Assembly (NCBI RefSeq): GCF_014640555.1
Contig: NZ_BMHE01000004.1
Span: 30,997 to 94,996 of the forward strand
Direction: 5' to 3'
Length of the DNA stretch: 64,000 nt
DNA from: Paenibacillus marchantiophytorum
Lineage (GTDB): Bacteria; Bacillota; Bacilli; Paenibacillales; NBRC-103111
Both the position numbers and the translations under genes were made by a program. The notes beneath the pieces are model-generated. The model was given only the letters and a program-made list of their open reading frames with translations. It had not been told where the DNA came from and did not search any database. Position 1 is the first letter of the stretch, and every line of letters begins with the position of its first letter. Positions 53,256-60,908 of this stretch are shown piece after piece.

Positions 53256-53303
53256 AGAACACCCTCCTGAAAGGATAAAATCCTCTAGGATAAGGTGTTT
53301 TTT
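53256..53303. terminator. Terminator between the ABC importer and the PTS genes
   Basis: AACACC and GGTGTT pair around an inner GGAT/ATCC hairpin and are followed by TTTTTT on the plus strand and TTCTTT on the minus strand. Confidence 0.5.
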
Positions 53304-53323
53304 CTATGCAAGCCAGTATGCCG

Positions 53324-54163
53324 TTATTTCACCGCTCCAGCCGTAATGCCACTTGCAATTTGACGTTGGAAAATCATATACACAATCAGTGTAGGTACCG
53401 TTGTAATCAGAAGTCCTGCGAACAATGGCCCCCACTCTGTCCGATATTGCATCTCAGCTTGCATAACAGCAAGACCGATTGGCAGCGTATATTTCGTTGG
53501 GTCACTGTTGATAACAACCCCTAGGAAATACTCGTTCCAGTTGTTCAGCATGTTCGTGATCATAACGGTAACCAATCCAGGCTGTGACAATGGCAGCATA
53601 ACACGGAAAAATGTCCCGTAATGCGAAGTTCCATCAATGATGGCTGCTTCTTCAATTTCTTTCGGTAATGATTTATAGAACCCTACGAGCAAGAAAATGC
53701 CGAATGGAAGATTCAGTGCTGCATATACGAGAATTAATCCGATTAACGAATCCGTCAAATGTAAATCACTTAGCAAAAAGAAAAGTGGAATCAACGCAAG
53801 CGCGAAAGGGATCATCATCGAAGCAATATAAATCGTAAAAATGAGTTTGTTTCCTTTGAAATCATATCTTGCTAAAATGTAGGCCGTCATAGCAGCCAAA
53901 ATCATGCCTAACAGTGTACTGCCAACAGTTACGATAATGGAATTCGCGAAATAAATATTAAAGTTATATTTACTCCAAACATAGGAGAAGTTTTCCCAAA
54001 GCAGCGGGAATTTCGGTAAAGCCCATGGGGCATTTAAGAAAAATTGTTGATTATTTTTGAGTGCGTCCAGTAATGTCCAAATTAATGGATACAATACGGC
54101 TACACTCCAGATCAGTAGAATGATCCAAACAAGCATTTTGGCTAACGGATTTTTGATGACCAT
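53324..54163 (-). CDS. Sugar ABC transporter permease (MalG type)
   Basis: A 279-residue CUT1-family inner-membrane permease with six helices. The EAA loop EEAAIIDGTSHYGTFFRVMLP docks on the ATPase. ATG 54163 follows AAGGAGGGGGAG. It is the last gene of binding protein - MalF type - MalG type, and no ATPase gene is present, so an MsmX/UgpC-like shared ATPase is expected. This is usual in Bacillales. Confidence 0.93.
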   Translation of the reverse strand: MVIKNPLAKMLVWIILLIWSVAVLYPLIWTLLDALKNNQQFFLNAPWALPKFPLLWENFSYVWSKYNFNIYFANSIIVTVGSTLLGMILAAMTAYILARYDFKGNKLIFTIYIASMMIPFALALIPLFFLLSDLHLTDSLIGLILVYAALNLPFGIFLLVGFYKSLPKEIEEAAIIDGTSHYGTFFRVMLPLSQPGLVTVMITNMLNNWNEYFLGVVINSDPTKYTLPIGLAVMQAEMQYRTEWGPLFAGLLITTVPTLIVYMIFQRQIASGITAGAVK

Positions 54164-54205
54164 ACGATGGCTCCCCCTCCTTCAGAATCAGGTTCTAAGA
54201 TGACT

Positions 54206-55111
54206 TTAATGCATTTCGATCGTTTCTTGGCGCATAACGCGCTGCAAGATAAGAGTTGTGATCAAGGAGATGATGAGAATCAACACTCCGATGGCTGCTC
54301 CATAACCGAAATGATATTGTTGAAATGCCATCCGATACAGGTAAGATCCCATAACTTGGGTCGTATTATCCGGCTGTCCGCCACCCGTCATCAATTGCAC
54401 GATGACAAAAGATCCGTTAAGTGTTGTAATCACGATGTTAACAATAGAAACTTTAATTTGCTCCCAGATAAGCGGCATGGTGATATTGCGGAATTGCGAC
54501 CATTGACCGGCTCCATCTATATTAGCTGCCTCATAGTAGGAAGCAGGAATATTCACGATTGCAGCAATCATCAGGATCATATAGAAGCCGATACCAGCCC
54601 AAATCGTTGGAGGTAATAGCATCCAGATCGTGTGCTGTGGAAAACCTAGCCAAGTGATATCGACCTTATGATCTGTAAAGAGTGACAAGAACGCATTCAA
54701 GAATCCAATTTGCGGATTGTAGATAAAGTTCCAAAGCACACCGATAACAACGACCGAAATGACATTTGGGATAAAGAAGATTGCCCGGAAGAAGCCGGAT
54801 CCTTTTATGCTGAAACGAGTTAATGCTACAGCGAAGAACGTCGCCAAAATCATGATGCCAATGACTTTACCAACCACGAGGAAATAGTCATTTCCAATGG
54901 CTCTAAGTACAATTGGATCTTTAAATAATTCAACAAAGTTATCGAAACCGATAAATGTGCTGTTCTCTGACATTCCTGACCAATCATAGAATGACTTCTG
55001 CAAAGCCTGTATAACAGGGTAGATCGTAAATACACAGAAGAACAAAAAAGTCGGAATGATGAATGAAGCGATGAACAAATTCCGTTTCCACATTTTTGAC
55101 TTGGCCTTCAT
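54206..55111 (-). CDS. Sugar ABC transporter permease (MalF type)
   Basis: A 301-residue permease with six or seven helices (first at about 13-33) and the EAA loop YEAANIDGAGQWSQFRNITMPL. It forms a dimer with the MalG-type subunit. ATG 55111 follows GAGGAT. It lies 43 bases upstream of the MalG-type gene and follows the intercistronic hairpin after the binding protein gene. Confidence 0.93.
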   Translation of the reverse strand: MKAKSKMWKRNLFIASFIIPTFLFFCVFTIYPVIQALQKSFYDWSGMSENSTFIGFDNFVELFKDPIVLRAIGNDYFLVVGKVIGIMILATFFAVALTRFSIKGSGFFRAIFFIPNVISVVVIGVLWNFIYNPQIGFLNAFLSLFTDHKVDITWLGFPQHTIWMLLPPTIWAGIGFYMILMIAAIVNIPASYYEAANIDGAGQWSQFRNITMPLIWEQIKVSIVNIVITTLNGSFVIVQLMTGGGQPDNTTQVMGSYLYRMAFQQYHFGYGAAIGVLILIISLITTLILQRVMRQETIEMH

Positions 55112-55140
55112 TCTATCCTCACCGTCCTATCATTAAAATG

Positions 55141-55180
55141 GCGGAGAACTCCTAAGGCCTGCACCTTACTTGTTCTCCGC
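55141..55180 (-). other. Intercistronic hairpin without T-run
   Basis: GCGGAGAAC and GTTCTCCGC pair perfectly around a 22-base loop, 17 bases after the binding-protein stop. No T-run follows. As in malE-malF, such a structure can stabilise the upstream mRNA and give more binding protein than permease. Confidence 0.65.
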
Positions 55181-55197
55181 ACTGCTTCATTCAGTTA

Positions 55198-56553
55198 TTA
55201 TTTCTTTTGTTTCGCTACAACATCCGTAACACGTTTAACCCACTCATCAGGTTTAATGGTTCCAATAGTCAAAGCAACCGTTGCATCTTGCATTGCTTTA
55301 TCCACGTCAGCCGCGAAGGAAACAGTAGGAACAACAATGGTATCAGGAGAAGACAAGAATTTAGCTGCATCTTTAACGAAGTTAGGAGCTTTGGAAGAAC
55401 TGATGTCACCTTTAATGTTTGAAGGCGCTCCACTAAGCTCTGCCCACTGGGATGCTTGTGTTTTGGAGAATACGAACTGCATGAATGCTTTGGCAGCATC
55501 TTTGTTTTTTGCTTTTTTAGCAATTGCGAACGTTGAAGTTGAAGTATTAGCTACCACTTTTCCACCTTTATCTTGCGTGATGGATGGAATGAATCCGAAA
55601 TCGAAAGTAGCTGGAACGTCTTTGGCCATTTCGTTTGGCAGCCACAGACCGTTCGGAATGAAAGCATCTTTGTGCTGCAGGAACAAGGATTGGGAATCCG
55701 TGTGATTGATTTGAACGGAAGCTTTGTCGATGTAACCTTTGTCACGAAGTTGAACGATTTTGTCCAAACCTTTTAGAATAGCTGGGCTTTTCCATGCATC
55801 CAGGTTGTTTGCAGCCATATCTTGCAGCAATTTGTAGTCATTGTTGTTAGCAGACACGATAGCTGGGTACAAGACGGAACCATTGATGTAGTAAGGATAT
55901 TTACCTGTGTGAATGAATGGATTAATGCCTGCTCCCTTGATCGTTTCACTAACTTTCAAGAAATCTTCGAAATCTTTTGGCTCAGCCCAACCTTTTTCTT
56001 TGAAGAGCGCTTTGTCATAGAAAATACCCCATGAGCTCATAACGAAAGGAATGTTGTAGATTTTGCCATCGTATTGCGGTGGTTGTTGGGCAAGCAAATC
56101 AAGAATTTTCTCGCCGTCCACGTTTTTCGCGTCTTTCAACCAATCTGTCAAGTCTTCCAGTTGTCCGTCCGTCACCATTTGGCGATCGAACAATTCAGGT
56201 CCATCGATATATACGAAATCAGGTGGGTTACCAGCGATCCAACGGGGTTTCATTTGCTCGTTGATTTTTGGTCCCGCACTTTCTTTAATTTTCAACTCTG
56301 GGTTTGCTGCTTGGAAATCAGCAATAACTTTTTTCCACCATTTATCGCCATAACCGCCGACAAAGTACTGGATTTCAAAATCACCGGTTAATTTTTTTCC
56401 GCCAGCCGGTGTTGCTGCTGCCGTAGCAGCTGCTGTTGGAGCTGTTGAAGCAGCCGGTTTCGTTGTTTCTGTTGGTGTTGCCTTACCGCAGCCTGCAGCT
56501 ACAAGTACCATGGATGCAGCCAATCCCATTGTTGACCATTTCTTCATATTCAT
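55198..56553 (-). CDS. Sugar ABC transporter substrate-binding lipoprotein
   Basis: A 451-residue extracellular binding protein of the CUT1 family (SBP_bac_1). The lipobox is VLVAAGCG (Cys at about residue 22), followed by an Ala/Thr/Pro-rich linker to about residue 52. Two lobes follow; GNPPDFVYIDGPELF and GNKKTF-like hinge segments are typical. The substrate is an oligosaccharide or glycoside, unknown. ATG 56553 follows AAGGGAGAAG. The nearby PTS of the glucose/GlcNAc class suggests carbohydrate uptake in general. Confidence 0.92.
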   Translation of the reverse strand: MNMKKWSTMGLAASMVLVAAGCGKATPTETTKPAASTAPTAAATAAATPAGGKKLTGDFEIQYFVGGYGDKWWKKVIADFQAANPELKIKESAGPKINEQMKPRWIAGNPPDFVYIDGPELFDRQMVTDGQLEDLTDWLKDAKNVDGEKILDLLAQQPPQYDGKIYNIPFVMSSWGIFYDKALFKEKGWAEPKDFEDFLKVSETIKGAGINPFIHTGKYPYYINGSVLYPAIVSANNNDYKLLQDMAANNLDAWKSPAILKGLDKIVQLRDKGYIDKASVQINHTDSQSLFLQHKDAFIPNGLWLPNEMAKDVPATFDFGFIPSITQDKGGKVVANTSTSTFAIAKKAKNKDAAKAFMQFVFSKTQASQWAELSGAPSNIKGDISSSKAPNFVKDAAKFLSSPDTIVVPTVSFAADVDKAMQDATVALTIGTIKPDEWVKRVTDVVAKQKK

Positions 56554-56679
56554 GTGTTCATCTTCTCCCTTTTTTAATCTGATTGTTTGTTTGAAATTTA
56601 TGAAGTAACTAATTTCTGGGTTTAACGTTCCTCAGTAGTTTGTGCTACCAACCCCTTTCGCAATTCAATAAATGGAAAA

Positions 56680-56736
56680 ATAAAAAGGGCATAGTTATAG
56701 AAGAAAAACTTGCTTTCTTCAATAACTAATGCCCTT
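56680..56736 (-). terminator. Leader terminator upstream of the sugar ABC operon
   Basis: A 20-bp stem with one-base bulges (56687-56706 with 56714-56734), followed on the minus strand by TTTTTATTTTT. It lies about 110 bases after a promoter and 127 bases before the binding-protein start, so it can stop the transcript early. Confidence 0.75.
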
Positions 56737-56795
56737 ACGGTAACATGTTATCAAAACTGACATATTCAGTTGTTTTGTGTGCTTCGTGTGATTAA

Positions 56796-56824
56796 ATCTT
56801 ACAATAAAATGACATCGTCGTCAA
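56796..56824 (-). promoter_or_regulatory. Sigma-A promoter upstream of the sugar ABC operon
   Basis: TTGACG and TAAGAT on the minus strand, separated by 17 bases. Between promoter and terminator lie AACTGA/TCAGTT (56755-56771) and the palindrome TAACATGTTA (56741-56750), which may form RNA structure or an operator. Confidence 0.65.
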
Positions 56825-56925
56825 TACATCTTTTTTATTTTCTTTTTCATATTCATATTCTATGATCCAGCTTACTTATGCTATGATAGATCATATCGTT
56901 AATTCCGAAGAAAAGGGTGATTCTT

Positions 56926-57060
56926 ATGTCCAAACGCAAACCATTAACCGTGAACCGCAAGGCCAAAGATGAAGTAAACAAGAAAGCCATCATTTGGACA
57001 GGATCCATATTCGTTGTTGTGATAATCGCCATGACCTTACTGCTCATTTTGAACAAATGA
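56926..57060 (+). CDS. Small membrane protein (44 residues)
   Basis: A basic N-terminus (MSKRKPLTVNRKAKDEVNKK) is followed by a single helix (AIIWTGSIFVVVIIAMTLLLIL) ending in NK. AAAAGGGTGA lies seven bases before the ATG, a good ribosome binding site. No family is recognised; the layout is common in Paenibacillus single-TM peptides. It is divergent from the ABC operon. Confidence 0.65.
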   Translation: MSKRKPLTVNRKAKDEVNKKAIIWTGSIFVVVIIAMTLLLILNK

Positions 57061-57097
57061 CGATGTCAGAAATGATTGATTTCTTCACAATTTGAAT

Positions 57098-57111
57098 TGT
57101 AATCGCTTTCG
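57098..57111. promoter_or_regulatory. cre-like site
   Basis: TGTAATCGCTTTCG matches the catabolite-repression consensus TGWAANCGNTNWCA in 13 of 14 positions. It lies 270 bases from the ABC operon promoter and may be unrelated to it. Confidence 0.3.
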
Positions 57112-57157
57112 ATTTCATTGTCAAGCGTTTCTTCTAACACATTCTGGTAATTAACCA

Positions 57158-57180
57158 AAACCTAGCCTTCGGCTAGGTCT
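57158..57180. terminator. Short hairpin, probable terminator of the small membrane protein gene
   Basis: ACCTAGCC and GGCTAGGT with a three-base loop. The T-run is short on both strands. Confidence 0.45.
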
Positions 57181-57257
57181 CCAATTCAATGAACATTGAG
57201 GCAAACCCCTTACGAACTCAATACCCTTTATTCACGTAAAATCGGTCATTCTGAAAA

Positions 57258-57397
57258 TCTAATGAATTCCAGAGGCGCTATTTCAAGTAAACGTTCACTT
57301 TACCGCCCAAAAGCTGCTCGATAGCGCCAATACAGTTCATTAAAATCGCCAAAGCAGCCATTTTCTCATCTATAAGCATCCTACAGTTCATTAGATA
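57258..57397. repeat. Second array of short repeats (ATAGCGCC-N2-ACAGTTCATTAGA)
   Basis: Three copies 52-62 bp apart: 57258-57283 (-), 57320-57345 (+) and 57371-57397 (+). The skeleton ATAGCG, eight bases, AGTTC is shared with the array at 297-533. The rest of 57181-57500 holds no gene; a C10 tract lies at 57467-57476. Confidence 0.65.
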
Positions 57398-57509
57398 TCC
57401 TTGGATGCCGCATACCGACTTAACAAGAAATCTGTGGTGGACGCCAACAATATAGGTGGAGCTTCGCCCCCCCCCCTAACCCAAAACCACATTAATTCTG
57501 GCTCGTTAA

Positions 57510-57543
57510 ACAAAACCGTCCTAGCCAATCGCAGGACGGTTCT
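57510..57543 (-). terminator. Terminator of the L,D-transpeptidase gene
   Basis: AACCGTCCT and AGGACGGTT pair around a 10-base loop, followed by TTTGTTT on the minus strand. Confidence 0.85.
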
Positions 57544-57561
57544 TCACGTTGATTTTTTTAA

Positions 57562-59124
57562 TTAGTCAAGCCATTTGTACTTCTTCCCAGGATTATCTTC
57601 CTTCGTTTGCAGAGGAAGATTGAAGGATTGATCCGGTTTGCCTCTTCCAGCACCAGATCCAGGACCACCCGTTCCAGGACTGCTGCCTCCCTCTGAATCT
57701 GGCGGCAGCACCCCCTTGCCAATTGTTACTTTGGTTTCGTGAGGAACCATATTGAAGAGCTCTTCGACGTCCGCCTGCTGCATGCGAACACAGCCATGCG
57801 ACTCATCTTTTCCGATACTGGACGGCTTGTTAGTTCCATGAATAGCATATAACGTATCCGACAAAGTCATGCCCCGGCTGCCGAATTCCCCATTCGATTT
57901 CCCGTTAGGATTACGCACTTTCTCGCTGATTACAAACTCACCCTGCGGCGTCTTCTCTCCCCCCAAGCCAACTGGATAGCTGCGGATGATATAATTCCCG
58001 CTCACAAGAGCCAACTGATGCTTGTCCGTGTCAATCACGATACGGAGCGGTTCTCGCAATGGGTCAGCCGACGATTTAGGCGTTGAATTAGCCGATGTCG
58101 CTTGTTCTTTGGCTGGTTGTTGCGCAGATTCACCCGCTTCAGGCACTTGTTTAGTATCTTGCGGTTTCCCTGCCTTCGCACTCTCATTCAGCTTGCTGAC
58201 AACCTGGGGGAATGCCTCCTGCATGTCCGGCGTAAGCCCTGGCAATAGATTGTTCGGGTATGGCTGTGTCAGTTGCTCAGGTTTCTCCGGCATCGCTCCG
58301 GTTCTCTTTTGATAAGCTTGGACGGCGCTCTGCAAGACAATTGCTTGCTCCCGTTCGCTCATCCATTTGGTAATAGCCGGAATTAAAGAAGTGCTGTCTG
58401 CAACTTGACAGGAACAAATTTGAGATTGGTAATAGGCTAGCGAAGCCTTGCCATCGCCCGTACCGTTAGATTCTACGCTGACCAAAGGCTTGACAGACTT
58501 ATTCCATTCTTGCCATTTGCCGTCCGTACTGAGAGTAGGTTCCATAATGACAGACTCCCCTGCTCCCGAACTTTTGGAGGCAAGCACTTGCTGAAGCTTC
58601 TTGCCCCAATTTCCCTCCGACAAATATAACTTCACGCCACTGGCACTATCGCCCCCAGCTTCCTGCTGGGGAATTGGCGTTGGAGTCGCCTTTACAGAAG
58701 CTGACTTGCTCGTATCCGTCGTATTCCGAGTACCCGGAACATTATCCTTGGCCAAATCCATCGCGGCAGGCACGGCTAGCAGCAATAAGAGGATCATCGC
58801 AGGCAGCCATTTCCCTTTGCCGCTTGATTTCCCCTTAGCAGGAGCCTGAATGTCTTTTTTTGCGCCGTTTGGAGGGTAGGTAGGAAGCGGACCTTCAATC
58901 GTTATCTTTTGCCGCTCAAAAGCCTCGTAAATCTCCCCAGACTGGGCAAAACAGTAGGCTGCCTTACCTTCTTTCCCTTGTGCCGCATATTCTCGACCAA
59001 GTAGATACCATGCCATTTTATGATCAGGATGTTCCTTAACATATTTTTTGAGATAAAGAGGATCTTCGATGGGATTATGCTGGAAAAAACGATCCAACTG
59101 ATCATTGCGATTATTCTCTTTCAA
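57562..59124 (-). CDS. L,D-transpeptidase (YkuD) with cytoplasmic N-terminal helical domain
   Basis: 520 residues. A cytoplasmic N-terminal TPR-like part (about 20-70, AWYLLGREYAAQGKEGKAAYCF), one helix (about 107-122) and a long low-complexity linker come first. The YkuD domain (about 355-475) has LYAIHGTNKPSSIG and the active-site SHGCVRM. A Gly/Pro/Ser-rich tail (EGGSSPGTGGPGSGAGRG) ends it. The YkuD domain makes 3-3 cross-links or attaches proteins to peptidoglycan, outside the membrane. TTG 59124 follows AGGAGG by nine bases. The cytoplasmic TPR region is an uncommon addition. Confidence 0.9.
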   Translation of the reverse strand: MKENNRNDQLDRFFQHNPIEDPLYLKKYVKEHPDHKMAWYLLGREYAAQGKEGKAAYCFAQSGEIYEAFERQKITIEGPLPTYPPNGAKKDIQAPAKGKSSGKGKWLPAMILLLLLAVPAAMDLAKDNVPGTRNTTDTSKSASVKATPTPIPQQEAGGDSASGVKLYLSEGNWGKKLQQVLASKSSGAGESVIMEPTLSTDGKWQEWNKSVKPLVSVESNGTGDGKASLAYYQSQICSCQVADSTSLIPAITKWMSEREQAIVLQSAVQAYQKRTGAMPEKPEQLTQPYPNNLLPGLTPDMQEAFPQVVSKLNESAKAGKPQDTKQVPEAGESAQQPAKEQATSANSTPKSSADPLREPLRIVIDTDKHQLALVSGNYIIRSYPVGLGGEKTPQGEFVISEKVRNPNGKSNGEFGSRGMTLSDTLYAIHGTNKPSSIGKDESHGCVRMQQADVEELFNMVPHETKVTIGKGVLPPDSEGGSSPGTGGPGSGAGRGKPDQSFNLPLQTKEDNPGKKYKWLD

Positions 59125-59194
59125 GCTAGAAACCTCCTATTGCCAATTAAGACTCTTACTGCTTTATCGGCAAAAATAGCCAAGAGATGAAGTC

Positions 59195-59236
59195 GCAAAA
59201 AAATGAGCTAGAACAAAGGCGCCCCTTTGTCTAGCC
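59195..59236 (-). terminator. Terminator of the cyclase-FecR-NHL operon
   Basis: GCTAGA-ACAAAGG pairs with CCTTTGT-CTAGC around CGCC and is followed on the minus strand by T7. Confidence 0.85.
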
Positions 59237-59253
59237 CATCGCAAGGTTATTGC

Positions 59254-60870
59254 TTACTTCAGATAAGATTTGGCGCGTAAAATGGCTGTCTGATGCGGCG
59301 CATCCCACTGTACATCCAGGCCAATTTGTTCCGCAAAGAATCGAACTGGCACATACGTACGGCCTTGTTTCACGTAAGGCGAAACATCCGTTTCTATGGT
59401 CACAGCCGTGTTGTGACCGGCATCCTTGCGGCTTATGCTCTTTTCTCCAATTGTTAATTCGATCGTCGCATCACCTTTGGTGAGTTGCACGATTGATTTT
59501 CCCGCTCGCTCCGCATACTTAACTTCATAGCCGAATGTCTCGCTTATAGCGCGTACTGGAACCATAGTACGACCATCCTGAAACTCAGGCTGGGCATCGA
59601 AAGAAATCAAGCTAGATCCGCTGACAACCTTCACTTGCTTATCGTTTCCGATATTCGTTGGCAATTGATAAGGAGCAATTTTGCGAACTTTATTATTTAA
59701 AGAATCGGCAACGACGATATTCCCCTGAGCCGTTACAAGGACATCACTTGGACGATAGAATTCCGCGGCCTGTTCCACGCCATCTGACTCTCCTGTCTTG
59801 ACAGTGCCCGCGATGGTAGTTACCTTTCCATTCAGCAAATAGCGCACCGCATGGTTAAGGCTGTCTGCAATAAGAACCCCACCTTCAGAGGTTACAGCTA
59901 GCCCTTTGGGGAAATCGAACTTCGCTTTGAGTGCATCGCCATCAGCATAATCACCAGACGCATAGAGCTCATTTTTGGCGTACAATACATCTCCAGAAGT
60001 TGAACCTGCAAGTGTACTCACTGTCCCAGCTTTCAAGTCAATATAACGAATGCGTTGGTTCCCCGTATCACTTACATACAGATTCCCTTTACTATCCAAA
60101 GCTAATCCGCTCGGCTCATTGAACTTCGCTGTTAACAAGCTGCCATCTTGATATTCGCCGGCAAAAGATGCTTCGCCTGGACGAATCTCGATAGCACGTC
60201 CCGTAGCCGCATTCAACGTGGACACACTGCCATCCACGGCGATTTTACGAATCACATGATTCAAAGAATCAGCGACGTATACGATCCCATCCGCAGTTAC
60301 CGCTACATCCGTTGGATGATTGAAGCTTGCTGAAGCGCCTTTGCCGTCTTTATTTCCGAGGACACCATTACCAGCTAATGTCGTCACTTGCCCGTTCGCA
60401 TCGATTCTGCGAATGGCATTGTTGCCTGAATCGGCTACATAGACATTCCCTTTGGCATCAACAGCAAGTCCCGTCGGTTCGTTAAAAAATGCTTCGTTTG
60501 CCTTGCCATCCAGCAACCCTCCTGTTGGGAAGCCATTGCTGTTCTTCGAGACAATAAGTTCAGGACCTGCAAAAGTCGTAACATTTCCACCTGCTATTTT
60601 ACGAATCTGATGATTGCGAGTGTCAGCAACTAGAATACTGCCGTCTGCCAATTGCACGACACTGCCTGGAGCCCGAAAAGCAGCGCTTAACGCAGCTCCA
60701 TTGTGATCTTCGAAATCGCCACTTCCTGCGAATGTGGATACATCCGAAAGAATTCGGCCATTGCTTGAAAGAAGAGCATCAGCAGACAATCCTGCTGCCA
60801 GAGCCGACGAACCTCCAAGAAAGGTTGCCGCTATGAGAGATGAAACGAATACATGTTTGAGTGGTTTCAT
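59254..60870 (-). CDS. Exported NHL-repeat protein with copper-amine-oxidase stalk domain
   Basis: 538 residues. A signal peptide (cleaved near ALAA-GL, about 26) is followed by a six-bladed NHL beta-propeller (about 42-395). Each blade has the pattern FNxPTGLAVDxxGNVYVADSxNNxIRxI, seen six times. A C-terminal Cu_amine_oxidN1 stalk (DGRTMVPVRAISETFGYEV, GRTYVPVRFFAEQIGLDVQW) follows; it is usually a wall-binding or dimerising module. No enzyme motif is seen. AAAGGAG precedes the ATG. It is the third gene after the cyclase and FecR genes. Confidence 0.9.
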   Translation of the reverse strand: MKPLKHVFVSSLIAATFLGGSSALAAGLSADALLSSNGRILSDVSTFAGSGDFEDHNGAALSAAFRAPGSVVQLADGSILVADTRNHQIRKIAGGNVTTFAGPELIVSKNSNGFPTGGLLDGKANEAFFNEPTGLAVDAKGNVYVADSGNNAIRRIDANGQVTTLAGNGVLGNKDGKGASASFNHPTDVAVTADGIVYVADSLNHVIRKIAVDGSVSTLNAATGRAIEIRPGEASFAGEYQDGSLLTAKFNEPSGLALDSKGNLYVSDTGNQRIRYIDLKAGTVSTLAGSTSGDVLYAKNELYASGDYADGDALKAKFDFPKGLAVTSEGGVLIADSLNHAVRYLLNGKVTTIAGTVKTGESDGVEQAAEFYRPSDVLVTAQGNIVVADSLNNKVRKIAPYQLPTNIGNDKQVKVVSGSSLISFDAQPEFQDGRTMVPVRAISETFGYEVKYAERAGKSIVQLTKGDATIELTIGEKSISRKDAGHNTAVTIETDVSPYVKQGRTYVPVRFFAEQIGLDVQWDAPHQTAILRAKSYLK

Positions 60871-60908
60871 TGATTTCTCCTTTTGATTCTAACGATTCTA
60901 AATAACGT

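Noticed and set aside
56853..57056. Minus-strand 67-residue frame opposite the small membrane protein
   Set aside because: It has no ribosome binding site and is antisense to the better supported 44-residue gene.
57098..57111. cre site as proof of catabolite repression of the sugar ABC operon
   Set aside because: The match is good but lies about 270 bases upstream of the promoter with another gene between, so the link is too weak for a finding.
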